Source: Alentia gelatinosa (Eukaryota > Annelida > Polychaeta > Phyllodocida > Polynoidae). From it: a stretch of DNA of 64,000 nucleotides. Under the pieces are notes generated by a model that worked only from the letters and a program-made list of their open reading frames with translations, ran no database searches and had not been told where the DNA came from. The stretch is taken from positions 4,597,694-4,661,693 of the forward strand of contig OX465584.1 of assembly GCA_950022655.1 (NCBI GenBank), read 5' to 3'. This document shows, in pieces, positions 21,308-31,455 of this stretch (position 1 is its first letter; each line of letters begins with the position of its first letter). The translations under genes and the position numbers were made by a program.

Positions 21308-21400
21308 TGTACGACTGCCATATCGGGTTTCGAACCCCAGACGCTCGCCTTTTCAGACAGACGCTCTGATGACTGCTCCACGCAGACAGATGCTTTTGGA
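21308..21400 (-). mobile_element. tRNA-derived SINE fragment or tRNA pseudogene
   Basis: On the minus strand a near-perfect B box GGGGTTCGAAACCC lies about 40 bases after TGGAGCAGTCATCAGAGCG, an A-box-like block. The rest cannot be folded convincingly into a tRNA, and no body shared with the SINE at 1-1.9 kb is seen. A tRNA-headed SINE fragment is the likeliest reading. Confidence 0.5.
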
Positions 21401-21836
21401 GGGCCAATTATTTAGTGTGGTGGTGGTGGGCTGGGAATCAGCGGTGTTTTGAAAGGGCTACCAGCGAAAGTTGAGATCTCATTGGTTTCTCATGAGAAAA
21501 GTAGATAAGAAAACTACAATACTTAACTTTGATTTCGGCATGGCTCGAAATGAATGATAAGAGAAAAAGCATGTCTGTCTATCCATCTAGAAAAAAGAAG
21601 TGCAGGTTCGTATTCAACCTTCCACGAGAGTGAGAATGTGGGTCTTCAGTCTCCAAGCCTAAGTCTGGTTCACTCTGTCTCTATGTGCGGGAAGATCTCC
21701 AAGCGGATTCGCCCAGAATCGTAGTTTTTTAGATATAGTAGGTAACTAAGTTTAGCATGACCACAGGATGGCTTTGATTAGGTTCTACGATCAGCATTTG
21801 TTTGAAGATACCCCATGTAGCTCTCGCTTGTAAGAC
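21401..21836. other. No gene recognised
   Basis: Mixed sequence with a GGTGGTGGTGGG run at 21420 and no coding signature. Confidence 0.35.
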
Positions 21837-21839
21837 ATA

Positions 21840-22286
21840 GAAGTGGTAGCCTAGGGTCGAGCAGCACAGTGGCATACCGACCGAGTAGTGCAGTGACTAG
21901 TTCTTGGTTCAAATAGTTTAATAGTTCTCACAAAGTAGTGGACAGTGGTAACCCTGTGGTACCAACAACCAGAGCTCACTTACTATTGAAACGGGTACTA
22001 CCACTGTTGGTGCCGCTTTTCGCCAAAGTGCCGCTCGCTGTTGCCATGCTCTACTATTGAAACACGAAGTGCCGCTATTTGGTTAGTGAGAGCAACTACT
22101 AGAGTTTTTTTCAACTATTGAAACAGCTCCCTGGCCTAATGTACAAGGCAAGTTATGTAATCTGGGTGGACCTGTGTCACTTCCGTGCACGGGCTCAGCC
22201 GAACCACCACACAGCAGTGGCTGGCACCCAGCGTCCTCTAGTGGAGATCACACACACACGACCACTTGACTCACCTGACCACTACA
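21840..22286 (-). repeat. Repeat M, copy 1
   Basis: This segment matches 36108-36705 in the opposite orientation. Shared blocks are TGACTAGTTCTTGGTTCAAA, TTCTCACAAAGTAGTGGA, GCTGTTGCCATGCTCTACTA and CCCTGGCCTAATGTACAAGG. Inside, TACTATTGAAAC recurs several times beside G-rich CCGCT blocks. Each copy abuts a PB-D element at the same point. Confidence 0.75.
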
Positions 22287-22628
22287 TTTATTACCCACCT
22301 GGTACGGAGTCTACATGCTAAGCCTATGGAGCTTACAGATCACTACTCAGTAGAATACGGACCTCCGGAATCTCCTAGGAGAATACGGCTTTTTCGGCCC
22401 CCTGACAGCGTTATAGGAACTAATTCATAAAACAAAGCACAGCGCTTGGGTCGAATTTCTAATGATATATTAGATTTTTTTTCCTAATAATTACTCAAAA
22501 GGTGAATAATAAATACAACATTACCATGATTTCGATCTGTGTGGCCGTATTCTCCTTGCAGTTTACTTTGTGTTAACTACGCGGAGAATACGGCCACTCA
22601 GATCGAAATCATGGTAATATTGTGTATT
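22287..22628 (-). mobile_element. PB-D element, copy 1
   Basis: On the minus strand the palindrome is at 22512-22628 (arms CATGATTTCGATCTGTGTGG and inverse, centre GTTTACTTTGTGTTAAC). The body extends to 22287, bounded by ATTTATTACCCACC and GGTGAATAATAAAT. The box TAAGCCTATGGAGC lies near the M side. M plus D together form a unit duplicated in inverse orientation 13 kb away. Confidence 0.75.
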
Positions 22629-22630
22629 TA

Positions 22631-22840
22631 CCCGGCGTTTACACTAGACGATTCTGGCCGGCGATTCTGGCATTTTGCACCTTCGGACTGACTTTCAGCA
22701 GTTAAAAGCTAGAAATTGTCTTATGTAAACGCGAAGCCCATGGCATGGGCGGCGATTCTGTGAAAACTTATAGCTCAGGTACATTCTGAGGTCGACGACT
22801 TTTGCATGGACTTATGCAGTCGTCCAATGTTTACGCCAGG
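22631..22840. mobile_element. PIF/Harbinger-like MITE K, copy 2
   Basis: CCCGGCGTTTACACTAGACG starts at 22631 and the inverted end AATGTTTACGCCAGG closes at 22840. TTA precedes (22628-22630) and follows (22841-22843), a 3-bp duplication of the Tourist type. The left TTA belongs to the right end of the neighbouring PB-D. Confidence 0.8.
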
Positions 22841-22843
22841 TTA

Positions 22844-23192
22844 CCCGGCGTTTAATAATAGACAATTATAGGCGGCGATTCTTGCACCACCTGACGGCTC
22901 TCAGCCTTGAATGGCCATAAATCGTCTAGTGTAAATGCCAAGTGCATGGCAACTACAGGTTGTCTGATTACGTCAGGTTATGCAAGTTGGCACCACCTGG
23001 CGATTATATAGACTACTTGACGGCCGACAACTATTTCAAGGCAGTTTGAATGAGTCGTCTAGGTACCTTACACTACTGTTAGTCGCCTAGTGTAAACGCT
23101 TGACGAGATCCTTTGGACGACGACTATTGTGGCCGATATTGCTAGACGATCTACAGTTGTCACATTTATTGTCGTCTAGTTTAAATGCCGGG
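22844..23192. mobile_element. PIF/Harbinger-like MITE K, copy 3
   Basis: Directly after the TTA of copy 2 a second element starts CCCGGCGTTTAATAATAGAC and ends TCTAGTTTAAATGCCGGG. Interior inverted ends (GTCTAGGTACCTTACAC, CGCCTAGTGTAAACGC) show rearrangement. The right flank is TGA, a possible mutated TTA. Confidence 0.7.
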
Positions 23193-23202
23193 TGACACAA
23201 TA

Positions 23203-23275
23203 TGGTCTGGCTTCAGATACAATTGGATGTATACTATAAGGAGTTTCCGTGTGGTAATATCCGAGCGTATCTGAT
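23203..23275. mobile_element. PB-C palindrome fragment
   Basis: TGGCTTCAGATACAATTGG and GTGTGGTAATATCCGAGCG match the left arm and loop of PB-C. The right arm and body are missing. Confidence 0.5.
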
Positions 23276-23320
23276 TGGTTGACAGGTAGAAGCTGTGTCG
23301 TCTGGGCGGAAAATTAAAAA
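23265..23320 (+). promoter_or_regulatory. TATA-less promoter candidate
   Basis: An inverted CCAAT box (GATTGGTTGAC, 23273-23283) and a GC-box-like TGGGCGG (23303-23309) lie just upstream of AAAAATGGCGGACG, which matches the YY1-type AANATGGCGG element often placed at the start codon of animal housekeeping genes. CpG density rises over 23295-23440 relative to the neighbourhood. Confidence 0.4.
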
Positions 23321-23406
23321 ATGGCGGACGCCCTCGTTTCACGAGTTCTTAGGGGTGTTATAAACGTTCCGGAACGAGTTATCGGGTGTATTTACCAAAT
23401 ATCGAG
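23321..23406 (+). CDS. Candidate first coding exon, product unknown
   Basis: ATG in AAAAATGGCGGACG opens a frame reading MADALVSRVLRGVINVPERV and about nine more residues. A possible splice donor GAG|GTATCT lies at 23407, before the in-frame TGA at 23417. The predicted peptide alternates basic and hydrophobic residues, suggesting an amphipathic N-terminus, but I do not recognise the protein. Support is promoter context, CpG enrichment and start-codon context. No downstream exon was identified. It could be a chance frame of 32 codons. Confidence 0.3.
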
Positions 23407-23419
23407 GTATCTAACGTGA

Positions 23420-24640
23420 GGCGTTCACGTGATACAATTGAGATAGCTTAGATATACGAAATGAATTGATAACAAAACCTACGAGTTTACCAGTAAACAG
23501 AGAGTACCAAGATTACGTTGGCAACGCGTACGAAGTGGGCATAACCACGATATAACCACAACGGCAATAACCATGGCAATATCCACATAATCACTCTCCA
23601 AACAAAGCCGAGTCTGAGGTCTGTTATGAATCCTGGAGCGAAGGAACTATGTGCTTGGAGAGTGAAAATGACTTGCGCAGTCGGAAATTACGTTGTTGTC
23701 CATTTCCGGGACGTCTGCGTGTCAAGTCACTTAGACGAAAATTACGGTCGGTTTTCACTATTTAAAGGCATATCCTATAACCCACAGTGGCGCCACCTGG
23801 TTATTTATAAATGATGTCAAATAACAGTCAAAATTGGATTCTTGTGATTCATTCCTATTCTACATGAGTAGATTTAACATTTGTTCCAGTTTATCCAATT
23901 TTAGTAGGTAAAATCGGCGAATTTACATTTGCTTGATTTACATATGAATTGTATTGAAAAATATGGTTTTCTTCAATTCTTTCAAAAACAAGGACGGTGA
24001 CCTATGATTTTTAAAACCTAAATAAGTAGTAAATAACATATTTTTTAGATTTTTTATATATTCTAAAATAAAACTATCATGACATTGATCTATAAACCAT
24101 GGCAATATCCACATAGGCTAGTATGGTGACCCCTGATTTTTAAGTTAGATATGTGTTCCACAACACTTGAAGGTCATCATACTAAATTTTCAGGAAATTG
24201 ACATTGCTATTAATTTTCAAGCTAAATTGTCCGATATGCCTTTAAGAGTGAATTGAGGTATATCATTACCCCTAAACCCGCAACACAAGAGTAGAAGACA
24301 GAGTTGGGCAAATAAAATTTATTTTAATTTTATGAGCAAACAAGAGAAGATATTAATACGTGATAATAATATCTTAAAGATAATAATATACACATGGTAG
24401 ATATGTTATATTATATGATAACATATTGGTAAATATGATGAGATACATATTTGGTAATATGGTATATGGTATACATGAAGTAGATGTGATACCGGATAAG
24501 GTAATACATATGGTGATATGTAATAATAGAATACATATTGATATACATGTATAGAGTATTATAGTATATATGAATATACAATGTGTATAAGATAGCCCCT
24601 ACGACAGTAGGAATATAGAAGGTGAGGGTGGGTGGGAGAA
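23420..24640. other. No further exon recognised
   Basis: If 23321-23406 is an exon, this would be its intron. It contains CACGTG (23427), a half X-box GTTGGCAAC (23518) and the inverted pair CACTCTCCAA / TTGGAGAGTG (23592-23665) also seen at 54.1-54.25 kb. The stretch 24300-24600 is very AT-rich. Confidence 0.35.
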
Positions 24641-24815
24641 AATTAGAGTGCGTCTGAGCGGAGTGAAGCGCAGGAAGAGAGTGAGAGAGAATGTGAGAGC
24701 GTGCTTCACCACGTGACCTAATGGTTCACGTGCCTTGCACGAGGGGGCGCGCAGGGAGCGCTAGAAGGGAGGGAGTGCGCTAGGTGGAGCAATGACCGCC
24801 CCTGACCTTACGGCC
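24640..24815. promoter_or_regulatory. CpG-rich segment with E-boxes and a CTCF-like core
   Basis: Two CACGTG sites (24710-24715 and 24727-24732) are followed by GCACGAGGGGGCGCGC (24737-24752), close to the CCNNNAGGGGGCGC core recognised by CTCF. GC content and CpG density are much higher than in the flanking AT-rich DNA. This is motif-level evidence only. Confidence 0.3.
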
Positions 24816-24867
24816 ATGGGCTACCAATAATAGGAAACCATGGTGATGGTGCAAATACGAGCTAGAT

Positions 24868-24949
24868 TTATGAGTTGTTTCGGAGAAATACATTCAGAAC
24901 TCGCTCTAAACAGCTCGTTCTGAACGAATTTCTCCAAAACAACTCATAA
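24868..24949. repeat. Long inverted repeat (hairpin)
   Basis: TTATGAGTTGTTTCGGAGAA and its near-exact inverse TTCTCCAAAACAACTCATAA form arms of about 37 bases around a tiny loop. It resembles a PB palindrome but no body with matching ends was identified. Confidence 0.8.
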
Positions 24950-25004
24950 CTATGGTTTCACATAATACTGAGGTGCAGTCGGTGGAACCACCTACAGATA
25001 TCGT

Positions 25005-26143
25005 GGCAGACTGGCTCCAGTCCCTGCATCCTATGGCTACTCTCCCCGCTGGGATACAGGGACTGGTGCAATCGGTAATGGTGTTAGATTTCTGGCGCTG
25101 TTTCCAATACTCTCCATACAGATATCCTGGCCACTGATCAGGATATCTGATGGGAGATTGATACCCTCTCACTTTGATCTTAATCAAGTCACAGTCAGGA
25201 GTAGGTGAAATTTATTGCTATGATAACACAGGCGACCAGGGAACTGCAGGAGGGGAGAGGGAGGGGTAGGAAGAAGTATAGGGTTACAGGGAGGGGCTTG
25301 GGGCCATAAATAGGAGATTTGGTTCATAGTGGACAAGTCTTTGATTCATGGGCAGTCAGAGAAGGATAAATACTATAATGAACTTTATTCTGAATGTGAT
25401 TAATCATTTAATGAATGTTCATAATCAAAGACTTGAGCAAGTCTAATATCGGGGGGAACTCAAATAATCCTTGCTGTATTCGTAGGAACACTTAGGAGAT
25501 ATTGTTGAACGTTCGATTTGTGTGGATGGGCCGCCATCAATTCCCAACCAGGTTGCCATTGCTCCATGGTTGTGATACATTCATGTGCGGATCACAAAAC
25601 AGGGGCCAGAGGGCCTAGACGTTGCTCCCGAAAATTAGCGGATCGTGTCGTAATTGTATGTTCGCATCACCGCGTAAAATGTGGCCTTTTTGCCATTATT
25701 CTAGACTGGCCTCAGTCCCTGTATCCTACCCCTCCACCCGTTCTGAGTGACACAGAGACTGGTCTCATCCGTAATCGGCCGTGTAGACTGGTGCGATTTT
25801 GCGCCACACTCCCCAAGCAGAGGTCTAGCTACTAGTCAGGATATCTGCTGGCAGATTGGTACCCTCTCACTTTGATCTCAATCAAGACATAGTCAGGAGC
25901 AGGCGAAATATATTGCTATGACAACACAGGCAGCCAGGGAACTGGAGGAGGGGAGGGGGAGGGGTAGAGGGAGGTATAGGGTTACAGGGAGTGGCTTGGG
26001 GTCATAAACAGCAGATTCTGGTCAGAGTGGACAAGTCTTTGATTCATGGGCCAGTCAGAGAAGGACACATGCTATAATGAATTGTATTCCGATTTTCTTA
26101 AATCATTTAATGAATCTTCATAATCAAAGACTTGAGCAAGTCT
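25005..26143 (+). repeat. Two direct copies of a 440-bp segment, 700 bp apart
   Basis: 25009-25443 and 25708-26143 match in order with about a tenth of positions changed: CAGTCCCTG-ATCCTA, CAGGATATCTG-TGG, AGGGGTAG, TATAGGGTTACAGGGAG, CAAGTCTTTGATTCATGGG. Each copy ends with a 12-base inverted pair (AAGTCTTTGATT / AATCAAAGACTT) bracketing 80 bases. The 105-codon frame at 25518-25835 spans the junction and is not recognised. Confidence 0.75.
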
Positions 26144-26417
26144 ACGATTATTCCTGCATGAAGTTGTCCCCCTGCATTAATTGCCATATAAGGAATAGAG
26201 TAGACCCACTAACCAATGACTGCATTCAGAGCAAACCACGACCTTCACCCTGACCTCCTTACATGATATTTATAGCGCCTTGGGACGGTTCTACAGTTTA
26301 TAGTTGACCTAAAATCTAGTGGGCCACAACCACCCTCATTTATACAGATCTTCTGCTCCTGTCCCAGTTAATATGTGCCCTGAACTGTTTTATCTCTATC
26401 ACATCGTAAAAGTTAGT

Positions 26418-26955
26418 GATGTCGAGTGTATATATAGGGATTTATCTCACCCCTGGTGTTTTTGATGTCGAGTATATATATAGGGATTTATCTCACCCCT
26501 GGTGTTTTTGATGTCGAGTGTATATATAGGGATTTATCTCACCCCTGATGTTTTTGATGTCGAGTGTATATATAGGGATTTATCTCACCCCTGGTGTTTT
26601 TGATGTCGAGTGTATAAATAGGGATTTATCTCACCCCTGGTGTTTTTGATGTCGAGTGCATATACATGTATAGGGATTTATCTCACCCCTGGTGTTTTTG
26701 TCCCATAGGCTTAACATTGGGACCTCGTTCCCCATGCCCCTACAAGTATTGCAGTCCCTTCTCCAGGGTCTATATCCTGTACGTTTTCCATGATTTTAGG
26801 GTGTACAGGGTGAGATAAGTACAAAAAGCAACTAGTTTTGGTCAAAGAACTCCAACTCGTTTGCATGCTACTTGATATTCACTCGGCTGTCACCTCGTTC
26901 ACATCACTTCGCATCAAACTCGTGGAAAATGACAACTTGTTGGTTTCTCCTTTAT
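26418..26955 (-). mobile_element. PB-B element, copy 2, with its end expanded into a 46-bp tandem array
   Basis: From the right, the palindrome (about 26820-26955, apex GGTGACAGCC on the minus strand) and body (CATAGGCTTAACATTGGG, GTACAGGGTGAGATAA) are typical PB-B. At the left, six 46-bp units start at 26418, 26464, 26510, 26556, 26602 and 26648. Each contains GGGATTTATCTCACCCCTGG, the PB-B terminus, preceded by GATGTCGAGTGTATATATA. The last unit has an extra CATACATG. Confidence 0.85.
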
Positions 26956-27249
26956 CATACTGAGAATACAGGATCAACGCTTTTCCAGTCGGATCGTTAA
27001 AGTAATCGTAAAAATACGTCGTGAGAACTGTCGTAAGACCATTTTCCATCGGCCGATTATTCGGCACCGAACTGCAGTCGGGAACCCCGATCGACCAGTC
27101 TGCTACAGACTACATACTTTTCACTGACAGTAAAAGTCTGCAGTGGCCAATAATGGATCATTTACGAGTCACAAAACGCCACTGAAAACACGTGTGGTGC
27201 TGCAGTAAGCCACTTTACATGACTAAACGACCAATTACAAACTCTAACA

Positions 27250-27390
27250 GGCGCCATTTACAAAGTTACACAGCACATGCGCATCAGACCCTCCACACGG
27301 CGGCCATCTTGGAATGGGGAAGTGTCCACTTAGCTTCCGGTACTACTTCCGGTATGAGACGTCAATGACCATGGAAAGGTCGGTGGCATT
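27250..27390. promoter_or_regulatory. Housekeeping-type promoter candidate (NRF-1, YY1, ETS motifs)
   Basis: Within 110 bases are CATGCGCAT (NRF-1-like, 27276), GCGGCCATCTTGG (YY1-like, 27299-27312), TTCCGG at 27335, ACTTCCGG at 27345 (ETS) and GACGTCAATG (CRE-like, 27358). This combination is typical of TATA-less animal promoters, often bidirectional. Candidate start codons nearby open only short frames, so the first exon and its direction are unresolved. Confidence 0.45.
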
Positions 27391-27514
27391 GTTTTTTTCA
27401 TTTTTTATTTATTTTTGTTTTTATGTTTATGGTTATATTTATGTGTCGATCTATTGCATCTGAAAATTGGCTTGGAAAGATTGTCAATTAGGCGATCATG
27501 GCTCGTATATATGT

Positions 27515-27765
27515 TTTCAGAGCATGCTCGTACGCTCTATATGCATTGCCTAGAGGTTAGAGGGATCACATATGTCATTGACCACTGGTGCTTGATAAAT
27601 TTGGATTCTCGACTCAGGCAGTTGCATAAATGGCAAGTTGACTGGGTGCAAGTGGTTTACAGAAAACGATCCATATATACTGAATGTAACCCACACCTTT
27701 CAATGGTTATTCATTTATAATTTCACGCTCATTCATCCTATGTGATCCTAGTTTAAATCTAGGTA
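27515..27765. repeat. Interspersed repeat N, copy 1
   Basis: TCAGAGCATGCTCGTACGC, CTAGAGGTTAGAG, GGCAAGTTGACTGGGTGCAA and TTATTCATTTATAAT recur in order at 38836-39160 and 61085-61505. This copy lacks the middle part. No termini or TSD were defined; the frames across it differ among copies. Confidence 0.7.
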
Positions 27766-27860
27766 TTGGAAAACATCTTTTATCATAGAGCCTGATTCTA
27801 GCAATATCCAGATTCTTACTTGGCTTATCAGTGTAGCTTTCTATTGGTAGTGCTATACAC

Positions 27861-28241
27861 CTATGCCCTAAAATACTTCAAATACCAACCTCTACTGTAC
27901 AAGTGGTATTTGAGCTGTACCACCATACTATGCCGGTATGGCGCCGTACCACCATACTTTGAATACTCAATCTGATTGGTTAAGAGAATCAACTGACCTA
28001 TTAAAGACGAGATGCCAAGGACATTGCTATGCCTTGCATAACATGTTGTTGCAAAATGGAAAACAAAATCACTAGTAATCAAAGAATTATGGATACATGT
28101 GACTATAAATAAGAATATGGGAAATAGTGATAAAATGACACTAGAATACTGATTTATAGCCATATACCAACTATAATATGAAACGGCTTGTGATATTATG
28201 ATGCATAGAAATGCGAGTATGTGTATTATCGGAAATACCAA
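27861..28241 (-). other. Unrecognised 126-codon open frame
   Basis: The longest frame outside simple repeats. Its predicted product is very hydrophobic, with membrane-like stretches near residues 1-25 and 33-50, as expected when AT-rich DNA is translated. The part near 27895-27960 lies in an inverted repeat (GTGGTATTTGAGCTGTACC-ACC). No family is recognised and a chance frame is likely. Confidence 0.12.
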
Positions 28242-28534
28242 AATAAATTATAAACAATAGGTATGTGGAGAAAAAAACCATACAGGAAATTTATAGATAA
28301 TATTATGACACTATTATTCGCAAAGAAAAGAATTTTCTAACAGTTTGAATTTTATTTACGAAATCATGGCTCTGAACATTGCTATAGTGATGATTACGTA
28401 TGCGTGTAGCTCATAGCAGAAATTTACTTCCGCCTCTTTATTCGCCTAGTGTAAACGCCGGGTTAAGGCATATCGGACAACCTGGTTTGAAAATTAATAC
28501 CCATGTCACCATCCTGAAAATTACGAGAAGAATT

Positions 28535-28770
28535 ATTTACGAGCCTTGAGAATCCACTGGCACACAGTATTACCGCTAGATGGTGATAATCTTTGGGTTG
28601 GATTAATGTAAGTCTTAAGTGCGGGAGGCAGGCCAGTGGATTCCCAAGGCTCTAAGCCTAGTTTGTTAAGAATTCTTCTCCCATGGAGCGTAGTGAGAAC
28701 CTTGTACAGAATACCACTTAGAGAGTGTGAGATCTGAAGTCTTCCTCCCGATTCTGACTCCAAATCCGAT
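28535..28770. repeat. Repeat related to 41.24-41.54 kb
   Basis: GAGCCTTGAGAATCCACTGG, CGTAGTGAGAACCTTGTACAG and CCACTTAGAGAGTGTGAGATC also occur, twice and in inverted arrangement, at 41240-41345 and 41440-41545. The 92-codon frame across it follows the repeat and is not a gene. Confidence 0.65.
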
Positions 28771-28799
28771 TCCGACTCCGACTGTGCAGTAAATCCCCG

Positions 28800-29000
28800 C
28801 TTCTGGAACACCCCGCTTAAGGGGACACCCCTCTTAAGGGGATAATTTGCTTGGAACGGAAATTTTCCCCTCTATTAAGAGTTAATCTTAACTTCGCTTA
28901 AGGGATCACCCTGCTTAAGGGGACAACCCCACTTAAGGGGACAGTTATTTCGGTACATAATTCTTCTAAACCACGCTTAAGGGGATACTTTGGAGGGACA
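28800..29000. repeat. Cluster of pogo-like CTTAAGGGGA repeats
   Basis: At least five copies of CCCGCTTAAGGGGACA or close variants occur in about 190 bases, the same word that makes up the pogo-like ends at 8.5 and 29.2 kb. It probably derives from tandem amplification or nesting of such ends. Confidence 0.6.
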
Positions 29001-29224
29001 CCTTGTCAAATCTGACGGGACAGTGTGGGGACAACACACCAGATTATCTTGATTCTAAGTTCATGGTGTATGTATGAGGTGGATAGACTCGTGTCTAGAC
29101 AATTAGACACTAGGCAACAGCCTGTGTATGCTATGGGGAGTTTGTGTGGTTATAACAGTGTCTCTATGTCATAGTATCAACTCTATGAAGTTATGGTATA
29201 CTACACAGCCTAACCATCGGCGTA

Positions 29225-29308
29225 CTGAAAACCCCGCTTAAGGGGACATCCCTGTTAAGGGGACAGTTTGCTCGGAACGGAAACTGTCCCCTTTTGCGGG
29301 GTTCTACT
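29225..29308. mobile_element. pogo-like mini-element
   Basis: CTGAAAACCCCGCTTAAGGG follows TA, and GCGGGGTTCTACTG precedes TA. Interior is GTTTGCTCGGAACGGAAACTG, cut here. At 84 bp it is little more than two inverted ends. Confidence 0.65.
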
Positions 29309-29324
29309 GTATATGCAAAATGAT

Positions 29325-29376
29325 ACCTATATACGCCGGGTGTATACAAATGTAAAATAGGTGTTTTCGTGCAGTG
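29325..29376. mobile_element. CACTA-like H, right-end fragment
   Basis: TATATACGCCGGGTGTATAC followed by GGTGTTTTCGTGCAGTG matches the right end of family H. The left end is not present; it adjoins the pogo-like element. Confidence 0.65.
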
Positions 29377-29717
29377 TTATGCCAGACCTCTTAAGTGACA
29401 ATTGTAATGTCCTTTCTGTACCACTCTTTGTAACAAATCAATTGGAAAATCACATGTTCAACAAGTTACTCTGTCGTCAATAAACACTTTTATATTTCTG
29501 TTCATTGCCCATGACCAGCAAATAGCTGGGGGCCAGGGTAAAGGATGACCCTTTCTAAGTTCCCTTTAATCAGTCAATTAGTCTGGTGTGGTGTGTCATT
29601 GCCTTAATGATGGAAACTGATATGAGATGACTTAATAACAAGGCAGTTAATTTCTAAAAGCATTGATTTATGGCCATTAACCGACAACAGGGCATTGACC
29701 GCAAGTACCCTTCCCAC

Positions 29718-30345
29718 CCTCTGACGTCACTTCCGCTAATATTTGGCATTTGTGAAATTAAAGACGCCATTTTGTATTGTTTGTTGATAAGCTTGGATTA
29801 ACTGCAGGACAAATGTTTCAAATAGTCTGTTGGAATGGAGAGAAACAGATTCTTAAAGTGTAGATGAATGTTTAGAATCACATGAGATTTGACAAGATGA
29901 CAGTAGATGCACAAACACCATGGGAAGACTCAGAGCAAGTCTATATAATACTTACAAAGCAGAAGTTCAGGTATCAAAGGTTACATAGTTCTATGTGTGT
30001 ATCTTCAAGGACTCTTTCCCTGAAAGACTTTATTATATATGGGGAAATATTTTCAAGCATGGACGAATTAAAGTCTCAACAAAGTAATCACCACTCGACT
30101 GCCGAGTATGGAGGGAAATAATGATTAAGTTTCCAGTCAATATTTATTTCTTATTAAAAAAGCAATACTTAAAATTGGAAACCGGAGATTTGTCTCATAC
30201 AATGTGGACATCTATGTTCGGCCTACAGAAAACTAAACGTGTACTACTGATGGGAAACTATGTTCCGGTGAGAGAAGGTCAAAGTTACGAGGTTAGGCTT
30301 GGGAATTTTACTGCCAAAGGCCTTGCCAAAGGTCTTGGGCAGTAA
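29718..30345 (+). other. CRE/ETS promoter-like motif followed by two unrecognised frames
   Basis: TGACGTCACTTCCG (29722-29735) merges a perfect CRE with an ETS site, and GACGCCATTTTG follows at 29762. Downstream, frames of 79 codons (29882-30121) and 74 codons (30121-30345) lie end to end with overlapping stop and start. Neither product resembles a known family and both are AT-derived. Just beyond the stop, GGCCTTGCCAAAGGTCTTGG is an inverted word. This may be a transcribed region but is not shown to be a gene. Confidence 0.2.
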
Positions 30346-30779
30346 AGAACTACTTTAATGACAGGTTTCATCCAGCTATATACAGTCAGCAAGTGGCATC
30401 GTGGTATAGGGTAAGCTTGTAGCCTGGAAGCCTATCTTCCTTACAGCCAGTACAACAGGATTTCTGTTAAACATTCAGCAATAGTATTTCTTCAAAATAA
30501 AGCACTGGAGGTAATAAATCGCTAGTATTAGGAAAAAATACAATTTCTTAGGGCTTACTGCCTGGGTTTATGTATGGGATGATAATGTAATGGTGTGGTT
30601 ATTTAATTCATAACTCTCTCAACCTGAATTTGATTGTAACACTTTTGAATTGATAGATTTTTGTTGTGATCTAGGCTGGATCAAAAAGGAAATGTAATGT
30701 TTGGATCTATGACCTAAAAAGTATATATGGGCAAGTCTATGTAGAGCCAAGAGAGGCGGCGTGACTGTCAGTTTGAGGT

Positions 30780-31145
30780 CTTTCTCTAGCATTATGTAAG
30801 ATGTAGTTACCAGTCCCTTATTTCATTTGGGCAGGGAACCAGTCTAGTAAGCTCTGTGCTGTGATTGGTTGTTGAGGCAACAGCCAATGAGGATTGACCA
30901 GTCTCGTTCCGGTCTGTTGAACATGCCAGGAGGGCAGCTCATGTCACTAACAACTCAAGTATCATGTCAATGTACCCTGCCCCCATGTGGCCAGACTTAG
31001 AACTAGCCATATTGTCAACATCAAGACAGGGAGGAGCTGCTACAAAATGGTGACTGAATTAATAGAGGCCTTTGGGTAATAATAAATATAGACAATTCAG
31101 ATGACTAATTTCTTCACATAGAAACCAATATAATTAATCACGATA
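30780..31145. repeat. Interspersed repeat P, copy 1
   Basis: Shared with 39940-40360: CTCTGTGCTGTGATTGGTTG, CAACAGCCAATGAGG, TTCCGGTCTGTTGAACATG, AACTAGCCAT, AAACCAATAT-A and ATAGGGATGTAT. Two opposed CCAAT words flank a GTTGAGGCAAC core. Upstream, 30601-30720 matches 49421-49530 (CAACCTGAATTTGATTGTAAC). Confidence 0.7.
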
Positions 31146-31154
31146 GGGATGTAT

Positions 31155-31455
31155 TATCGTAAAACTAGATGAGTTTTAACTTTGGCCACCGTATGCCACG
31201 ACTGGGGGATAGTGACTTCATGAGGCGAAGCCGAGTGAAGTCTGGCGCCAAAACTCCAGGAGTGGCATGCGGTGGCCAAGATTAAAACGAATCAGGTTTT
31301 TATTTTTGTGCTACCTGGTCTCCTCGATTTTGGAATATTACGTGATAACAATTATGTATGCCACTAGTGGCATATAAAACTCTGTATGCCAGTCAGCGTG
31401 GCATACGGAAACCCAATGTTAAGCCTATGTGATTTTATATTAGGGGTAGGATAAA
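31155..31455 (+). mobile_element. PB-A element, copy 2, complete
   Basis: The palindrome is complete (about 31157-31305): arms GATGAGTTTTAACTTTGGCC and inverse, apex GGCGAAGCC at 31224-31232 inside GACTTCATGA...GAGTGAAGTC. The body begins at GTGCTACCTGGTCTCC and ends GGGGTAGGATAAA, with CCAATGTTAAGCCTATG. It abuts repeat P on the left. Confidence 0.85.

Noticed and set aside
28533..28811. 92-codon frame with Ser-Glu-Ser-Asp repeats
   Set aside because: It spans a repeat also present at 41.24 kb and a pogo-like CTTAAGGGG cluster; no conserved frame between copies.
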